A stretch of DNA of 64,000 nt from Ornithinibacillus bavariensis. Lineage in GTDB: Bacteria > Bacillota > Bacilli > Bacillales > Amphibacillaceae. Every line of letters starts with the position of its first letter. Position 1 is the stretch's first letter. Of this stretch, positions 59,139 to 64,000 are shown piece by piece. The translations under genes and the position numbers were made by a program. Location: positions 124,001 through 188,000 of the forward strand of contig NZ_BORP01000005.1 in assembly GCF_018333235.1 (NCBI RefSeq), in the 5' to 3' direction. The notes below the pieces were generated by a model. It saw nothing but the letters and a program-made list of their open reading frames with translations, did no database searches and was not told the origin of the DNA.

Positions 59139-60179
59139 CTATTCACCAGTAATTGTAACAGACTTTTCTATTCCCGGTGTCGTCGGAACAACATTAATCC
59201 AAGTCTTACCTGGAACAAAGCCAATGACCTTCCCGTCTTTAACAGGAATAATTCTTCCTCCCTGATTCTCCCACTGTACTTTATTAACTTTTCCGTTTTG
59301 AATCAAGTAAGCATTTCCGCCAGCATAGAAATCAATCTCACGACGTCCTGCATTATCGACTACCTCATGATGTGTCTCAACGATAAAAATATTATCAACC
59401 TGTAGTGGTTCACCTGAATCTACAGTCATTTCTCTATCATTGTATCTCGTATATTTTCCAGTGGTCTCATCATAAGCAAATTCAACAATTTCCATAGGGT
59501 TTTCCGAATAAACAATCTCAACGTGTTTGGCAACATCTCCAGTTAACGTCTTTACCTCATCTTCGTTTAAGAAGGGCAATGATTCTATACTTGCTGTAAC
59601 TTCATATCCAAGACTCTCTGCGAAATCATTTACATGATTGAGTAAGAAATAGGAATTATGTGGTGCTTTTCGACTGGAATCTCGTTTGAATATTATTCCG
59701 TCATTATCATAATCCATTCCATCAATATGGTCTATCCCTCCACTTGACAACATTTCATAGACTTTCGGTGATCCACCGTGGAAGACAAACATTGCTCCAT
59801 ACCGATTTGCCAGATCATAATAGTACTCACGTGCACTACGAACTGGACCAACTACTTCCGGTAGTTCACTCTGGTATAACGCAAGAAAACGAGTAATCAT
59901 ACCCTCTGCTAAGATTTCAAATACAACATCTGCTTTAGAAAGTCCTGTTTGTGGTCTTGCGTTACTATGATTGTTTATCATGACGCCAATAATACGCTGA
60001 TCAACGGATTCATTTGTTCCTAAGCCAGTTAGTGGATAGAATTTTTCAAAAACAGCTTCTGGCTGTTCTGCTTGATTTTTTTCAGTTTCTGACCCTTTTT
60101 CACTATTGGTAAGGTCAGAATCCTTTGAGCATGCAACTAATAGAATGGGTAATAGTAGAAATACCATAATTCTTCTCAT
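59139..60179 (-). CDS. yerB: YerB family lipoprotein (DUF3048)
   Basis: A 346-residue lipoprotein: signal MRRIMVFLLLPILLVACSKD with Cys17, then a charged linker and the DUF3048 domain (YPLTGLGTNESVDQRIIGVM; SNARPQTGLSKADVVFEILA; GPVRSAREYYYDLANRYGAM). It sits on the outer membrane face; the function is unproven. It forms a unit with yerC. Confidence 0.93.
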   Translation of the reverse strand: MRRIMVFLLLPILLVACSKDSDLTNSEKGSETEKNQAEQPEAVFEKFYPLTGLGTNESVDQRIIGVMINNHSNARPQTGLSKADVVFEILAEGMITRFLALYQSELPEVVGPVRSAREYYYDLANRYGAMFVFHGGSPKVYEMLSSGGIDHIDGMDYDNDGIIFKRDSSRKAPHNSYFLLNHVNDFAESLGYEVTASIESLPFLNEDEVKTLTGDVAKHVEIVYSENPMEIVEFAYDETTGKYTRYNDREMTVDSGEPLQVDNIFIVETHHEVVDNAGRREIDFYAGGNAYLIQNGKVNKVQWENQGGRIIPVKDGKVIGFVPGKTWINVVPTTPGIEKSVTITGE

Positions 60180-60219
60180 GTTCCCAACACCTTTATTTTT
60201 ATTTCTCTATTATTTTATA

Positions 60220-61959
60220 CTAACGCATCGTTGCTGGGAAGATTACTTCTCGTTTTTTAATATCAATAACCCCTTCTTGCGTTATGCGTATATAAGGTAA
60301 ATGTGTAGATGATAAGAAAAGGATGCTGTAAATTGGATCATTAAATTTATAGCCATATTCCAACAGCTTTTCCTTGAGTAGCTTCTCCTTCGCTATCAGT
60401 TCCTCCATGTGACCAGCAAATAGCTTTCCTCCTAATACTAAAGGGAGCTCTACGACAATCTCACCATTTTGTACAACAACAATTCCTCCACCTAATTCTT
60501 TCAGTCGTTTCCACGCAAGCAGCATATCTTGTTTATTTTTACCAATAAAAATTAAATCTCCAGTTTGAGAAAATGAACTAACAAGTCCTCCTAGGCTTGT
60601 GGTAAAGCCACGGATAGTCGTATTAACACGCCATTTCCCATTTTTATCAATTAATAAAAGAAAGGCATCATCGCGTTTTTCTGGAAGCTTCTCGACTGTG
60701 ATATCCGTTTGTATTGGGTAAGGCTTTATAATGACATCGTTTACCATGTCTAGGCCAATAGGAATGGAGAACTGTAAATCCTTTATACTCATATCCCATT
60801 CAAACGCAATCGGTTTAATATGGTACTTTTCCCAATTTATTAAAGATGGTTGTTCTAGCACTTCACCATCCTTTACCAGCCACTTTCCTTTGGCTATGAC
60901 ACTAAGTGGATGCGGATTATCTTTTGCTTGCAAGATATTAATATTAGCTATCCGACCAGGGGCAATACATCCTAGTTGTTCCTCTAAATGGAAGTGCTTT
61001 GCTACGTTAAAAGTTGCCATTCGATAAGCTTCTTCAATAGGGACACCTTTTTGTATCGCAATATCAATACAGACATTCATTACTCCATTTTCATAAAAAC
61101 CAGGTGTTGCTCCATCCGTTGTCATTGTTATTTGATCAAAATTAGTTATTCCCGCTGCTAAAATCTCTTCTAAAAGTTGTGGTAAATCTGGACGGATGGA
61201 AGAGTATCGTAGCCCTACTTGGTAGCCTAGCTTTAATCGATTAATAACATCTTCACCACTGATTGATTCATGGTCTGATGTAACACCAAGAAGCTTTAGC
61301 TTTGTAAGTGTGTTCTCCGATGCACCAGGAAGATGTCCCTCGACAGGCTTTCCCTTCCGTCTAGTCTCTTGAATCCAATATAATAAACGATCATCACCTA
61401 ATAGTAAGCTCGGCCATCCCGTTAACTCCCCTCCTTGAATAACAGATGGGTGGGATAACCAATCCATGAGGTCTTCCGTGTTAAATAACTCCTCTTCATT
61501 CAATAGCGCAGTCTGCGGATCATATCGGCACCACCAGTACATAGAAACTGGTAATTTATTAAACTCCGCCAATATAGAAAACGCTTTCTTTTTGTCAGAT
61601 AAAAAAAGCCATGACAAATTATCATTGATTAATGTAGTTGTACCAAACTTTGCCGCATGGTTTGCTAAAGTCTCCGGATTGTACAGTTGAAATGGGTGGG
61701 CATGAGGCTCCATATAACCAGGAACAACAAAGAACCCCTTAAAATCTACCACTTCTGTTCCATTCATTAAATTAGGTAGCTTTTCTCCAACATATACAAT
61801 TCTATCCTTATAGATCCAAATATTAGCAGTTAACCATTTTTTTAAATACATATTTAAATAGGTTGCATTTTTCAGCACAAGTGTAGGGGCAATTTCCCCC
61901 TCTATTACCTTTACATGTTTACGTAGCTCAAAATTTCTCCAAAAGCCGTTCTCAAGCAT
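60220..61959 (-). CDS. yerA: Adenine deaminase-like amidohydrolase (YerA)
   Basis: About 579 residues, adenine-deaminase family of the amidohydrolase superfamily. The HxH metal motif is in PGYMEPHAHPFQLYNPE. EGHLPGASENTLTKL, TSDHESISGEDVINRL and TMTTDGATPGFYENG carry other metal and active-site residues, and GGIVVVQNGEIVVELPLVLGG belongs to the C-terminal AdeC domain. Start ATG 61959 (MLENGFWRNF) follows GGAGAG by six bases. It should deaminate adenine to hypoxanthine or a related purine, which fits the neighbouring purD, but YerA-type members are not well characterised. Confidence 0.88.
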   Translation of the reverse strand: MLENGFWRNFELRKHVKVIEGEIAPTLVLKNATYLNMYLKKWLTANIWIYKDRIVYVGEKLPNLMNGTEVVDFKGFFVVPGYMEPHAHPFQLYNPETLANHAAKFGTTTLINDNLSWLFLSDKKKAFSILAEFNKLPVSMYWWCRYDPQTALLNEEELFNTEDLMDWLSHPSVIQGGELTGWPSLLLGDDRLLYWIQETRRKGKPVEGHLPGASENTLTKLKLLGVTSDHESISGEDVINRLKLGYQVGLRYSSIRPDLPQLLEEILAAGITNFDQITMTTDGATPGFYENGVMNVCIDIAIQKGVPIEEAYRMATFNVAKHFHLEEQLGCIAPGRIANINILQAKDNPHPLSVIAKGKWLVKDGEVLEQPSLINWEKYHIKPIAFEWDMSIKDLQFSIPIGLDMVNDVIIKPYPIQTDITVEKLPEKRDDAFLLLIDKNGKWRVNTTIRGFTTSLGGLVSSFSQTGDLIFIGKNKQDMLLAWKRLKELGGGIVVVQNGEIVVELPLVLGGKLFAGHMEELIAKEKLLKEKLLEYGYKFNDPIYSILFLSSTHLPYIRITQEGVIDIKKREVIFPATMR

Positions 61960-62236
61960 CTTCAACTCTCCAAAATTTTCATTTTTTTAATTGTACCATA
62001 ATTCATGCTTTATTACTGTAAAGTTTTTGTGAAGTGGAGTGAACTTTTTGTGACAGGATTGGATTTGAATGGATGATTTGTAGAGAAGCTTGTAATTAGG
62101 GTTTCTCTACCATATCAGGAATTAAGCATGTGGTATTCAGAATATTTGTGTTAAGATTATGACGTAGATCGCGAGGGAATTATTATTTATACGTTGAAAA
62201 AGTTTATATTTGCTTAAGTAAAATGGGGGTTAAACG

Positions 62237-62701
62237 ATGGAAAGTCAACGCGTTGATATATTGGTAGAAAAGCTAAAAGAATTAAGAAATAAAATTGATA
62301 ATGAGGTTGCAATTAGACTTCAACTGGATAAGTACCAGAAAGTAATTCAAAAGTTAGGCTCCTTTGCATCTAAATGCGAAAGATGCTATCAATACTTTAT
62401 TGATTTGGAAAACTATATACAACAACTAATAGATAGCTTAGATCACATAGAAGAATATGACTTTAGACATCACAAGCAAAAATTGAATCACATTAGTACA
62501 CATTTATTAAAACAACACAAATTAGTATCAAGCGGATTTTATCTGAGTATATTTATGTCCATAGGAACCAGTTTAGGTGTGGTATACGGACTGCTTATAG
62601 TTGATAATATCGCTCTAGGGATACCACTTGGTGCTGGAATTGGCGTAGCAATTGGTGTAGCTTTAGATGCAGATGCTAAGAAAAAAGGTAAGACCTTATA
62701 A
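62237..62701 (+). CDS. Coiled-coil protein with C-terminal glycine-zipper membrane hairpin
   Basis: A 154-residue protein. The N-terminal 100 residues are charged and helical (VDILVEKLKELRNKIDNEVA), compatible with a coiled coil. Then come two glycine-rich hydrophobic segments (about 98-118 and 124-143, IPLGAGIGVAIGVALDADAK), a glycine-zipper-type membrane hairpin. No named family is recognised. It is monocistronic, divergent from yerA, with a terminator about 80 bp downstream. Confidence 0.65.
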   Translation: MESQRVDILVEKLKELRNKIDNEVAIRLQLDKYQKVIQKLGSFASKCERCYQYFIDLENYIQQLIDSLDHIEEYDFRHHKQKLNHISTHLLKQHKLVSSGFYLSIFMSIGTSLGVVYGLLIVDNIALGIPLGAGIGVAIGVALDADAKKKGKTL

Positions 62702-62779
62702 TAGAACAGAAATAAATTAGCCATTATTAAGATTTACGCTGAAATTCTTTTCTAATCGAATACTTTTTATCGGAATCAA

Positions 62780-62805
62780 AAAGCACTGCGTTTTCACAGT
62801 GCTTT
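62780..62805 (+). terminator. Terminator
   Basis: AAAGCACTG / CAGTGCTTT stem with an 8-nt loop followed by CTCTGCTT; A-rich on the left. It ends the 62237-62701 gene. Confidence 0.65.
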
Positions 62806-62949
62806 CTCTGCTTATAAATAGATTTAGATTGTCAACTACTTCAAAAATACTTATTGATTTTATCGCCATAATTTCCAGCGTTATTGAAATCATTTTCGTG
62901 ATAATGCATCATTGCATAGTAATTAATAATCCTAAAGGAGGTTGGAAAT

Positions 62950-63003
62950 ATGTCCGTGTTCAACCTACAGAAAATTAAATCAAATACATCAGAGAGAACG
63001 TGA
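62950..63003 (+). CDS. Tiny peptide ORF with strong ribosome site
   Basis: 17 codons, MSVFNLQKIKSNTSERT, behind a near-consensus AAAGGAGGTTGGAAAT. After the TGA the same frame stays open for 18 further codons and contains two Cys (ALCVMYNACNKETVLLKH) before TAA. The N-terminus resembles the FNL-type leader of some ribosomally made peptides, so a leader plus core interrupted by a stop is conceivable. No modification enzyme gene is nearby. It is in the gene-poor gap 62806-63141. Confidence 0.3.
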   Translation: MSVFNLQKIKSNTSERT

Positions 63004-63141
63004 GCTTTATGTGTTATGTATAATGCTTGTAATAAAGAAACTGTGCTCCTTAAACATTAAAATGTTAAAATGATATCACAAAGAATCTGATAATGGTTTT
63101 ATATTTTTTGTGGATTCGGGACTATAGCTCTTTTATACAGT

Positions 63142-64000
63142 TTATCTTACACTTCCTATCTTACCTATATCAGTCCTGTAGAATAATCCTTCCAGCCTAT
63201 GGTTATGAGGTAAAATGCTATATACATATCGCCCTGCTTCAGCAAGAGAAGTCCCTTTCGCTCCGACTAATAAAACTCTCCCTCCATTGGAAACAAACCC
63301 GGCATCCGTTTTTTCAATACCAGCATAAGCAATAAAAGTCTCACTGCTTTTTTTAAAGCTTGGTATTTTAGTGCCTTTAATATAATTTGAAGGATACCCT
63401 TCTGAAGCAAGCACCACACCCAAACAGGTCTTCTTTTCCCATACCAAATTAGGATTTTTTCCATCTAATACATCTAGCACGACTTGTAACAAATCATTCT
63501 TCAGCAGTGGTAGTACAACTTGTGTTTCCGGATCACCAAATCTAGCATTAAACTCAATCACTTTCGGTCCCTGATCAGTCAACATTAGCCCTGCATAAAG
63601 AATTCCAGTAAAAGAGCGTCCTTCCTTTACAAGGGCAGTTGCTGTCTTTTCTAGGATTTCTCGAGTTGAAATGGTAATTATTTCCTTGGGAATTTCAAAT
63701 ACTGGTGCATAGGCTCCCATTCCACCTGTATTTGGTCCCAGATCATCGTCATATACTCGTTTATGGTCTTTGGCAGGAATGAGCGGAAAAACATTCTCAC
63801 CATTCACAAATGCCATTAATGAGAATTCACTCCCTTCAAGGAATTCCTCAATTACAATTTGCGCCCCTGCCTCTCTAAATGAATTGGAAACTAGCATATC
63901 ATCAATTACTTGGAAAGCCACGTCTATTGTTTCTGCTATTACTACCCCTTTTCCTGCAGCTAATCCATCTGCTTTTATTACGATAGGGACTCCTTTTGCT
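63142..64000 (-). CDS. purD: Phosphoribosylamine-glycine ligase PurD (partial, 5' end outside window)
   Basis: The C-terminal about 286 residues of an ATP-grasp enzyme. The frame is open to the window edge and reads KGVPIVIKADGLAAGKGVVI there, the conserved ATP-binding start of PurD's grasp domain. Further motifs are GGMGAYAP, LYAGLMLTDQGPKVIEFNAR (metal-binding Glu/Asn) and FGDPETQVVLPLL. It makes glycinamide ribonucleotide in purine synthesis and is normally the last gene of the pur operon, here running leftward from beyond 64000. No clear terminator is visible within 130 bp of the stop. Confidence 0.96.
   Translation of the reverse strand, partial: AKGVPIVIKADGLAAGKGVVIAETIDVAFQVIDDMLVSNSFREAGAQIVIEEFLEGSEFSLMAFVNGENVFPLIPAKDHKRVYDDDLGPNTGGMGAYAPVFEIPKEIITISTREILEKTATALVKEGRSFTGILYAGLMLTDQGPKVIEFNARFGDPETQVVLPLLKNDLLQVVLDVLDGKNPNLVWEKKTCLGVVLASEGYPSNYIKGTKIPSFKKSSETFIAYAGIEKTDAGFVSNGGRVLLVGAKGTSLAEAGRYVYSILPHNHRLEGLFYRTDIGKIGSVR

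Noticed and set aside
62806-63141. tRNA or other structured RNA gene in the gap before purD
   Set aside because: No cloverleaf, no GTTCGA-type T-loop sequence and no CCA end could be found here or elsewhere in the window.

Overview
The window is chromosomal DNA from a low-G+C Gram-positive bacterium of the family Bacillaceae. The evidence is the strong AGGAGG ribosome sites, intrinsic terminators after nearly every unit, an S-box (SAM-I) riboswitch, and gene orders that match Bacillus subtilis: the yxdJKLM-yxeA unit at the left end, and a purD / yerA-yerB-yerC / pcrB-pcrA-ligA-camS / proline symporter / gatCAB / dgkB / rlmCD block at the right end. The genus cannot be fixed from sequence alone; an Oceanobacillus/Ornithinibacillus/Virgibacillus-like organism is a reasonable guess. 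Most genes lie on the minus strand.

Layout. 0-5.6 kb: a two-component system plus ABC exporter of the Bce/Yxd peptide-sensing type, with a BceR-like operator. 5.6-15.5 kb: separate small units (DoxX/TetR, an RNA uracil methyltransferase, DUF1648, DinB, LysR/MFS, an ECF sigma factor with an NTF2-like tail, DUF418). 15.5-19.6 kb: metN-metP-metQ and an M20 amidohydrolase behind a SAM-I riboswitch. 19.8-24.3 kb: lipoprotein, DUF4256, a BNR-repeat protein pair, tRNA-dihydrouridine synthase. 24.8-29.2 kb: an AraC regulator with two GyrI-like domains followed by two free GyrI-like proteins, then a VOC protein and a second ECF sigma factor.

29.2-36.6 kb is an AT-rich accessory stretch. It holds several decayed genes (two frameshifted genes, a truncated endonuclease/exonuclease/phosphatase gene, a gene tail). 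In the middle is an intact quorum-sensing-like cassette: an NprR-like regulator (XRE helix-turn-helix plus TPR repeats) followed by a 44-residue exported pro-peptide gene too short for ordinary gene finding. Next to it are a large secreted protein and a divergent membrane-anchored protein.

36.8-64 kb is the conserved housekeeping block. It carries accessory insertions: a chemoreceptor, a second regulator plus 50-residue pro-peptide cassette between the proline symporter and P5C dehydrogenase genes, and a satD/DUF3307 pair. A 37-residue membrane protein is translationally coupled to the symporter. purD runs off the right edge.

The most interesting material is the pair of regulator/pro-peptide cassettes (31558-33030 and 46926-48357). 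They look like two paralogous RNPP-type peptide signalling systems in one window, one beside a candidate secreted effector. Other points of note are SatD with class III cyclase-like motifs plus a helix-turn-helix, a structured satD leader, a camS signal peptide ending in a pheromone-like heptapeptide, and a 17-bp element shared by an ECF sigma gene and a VOC gene.
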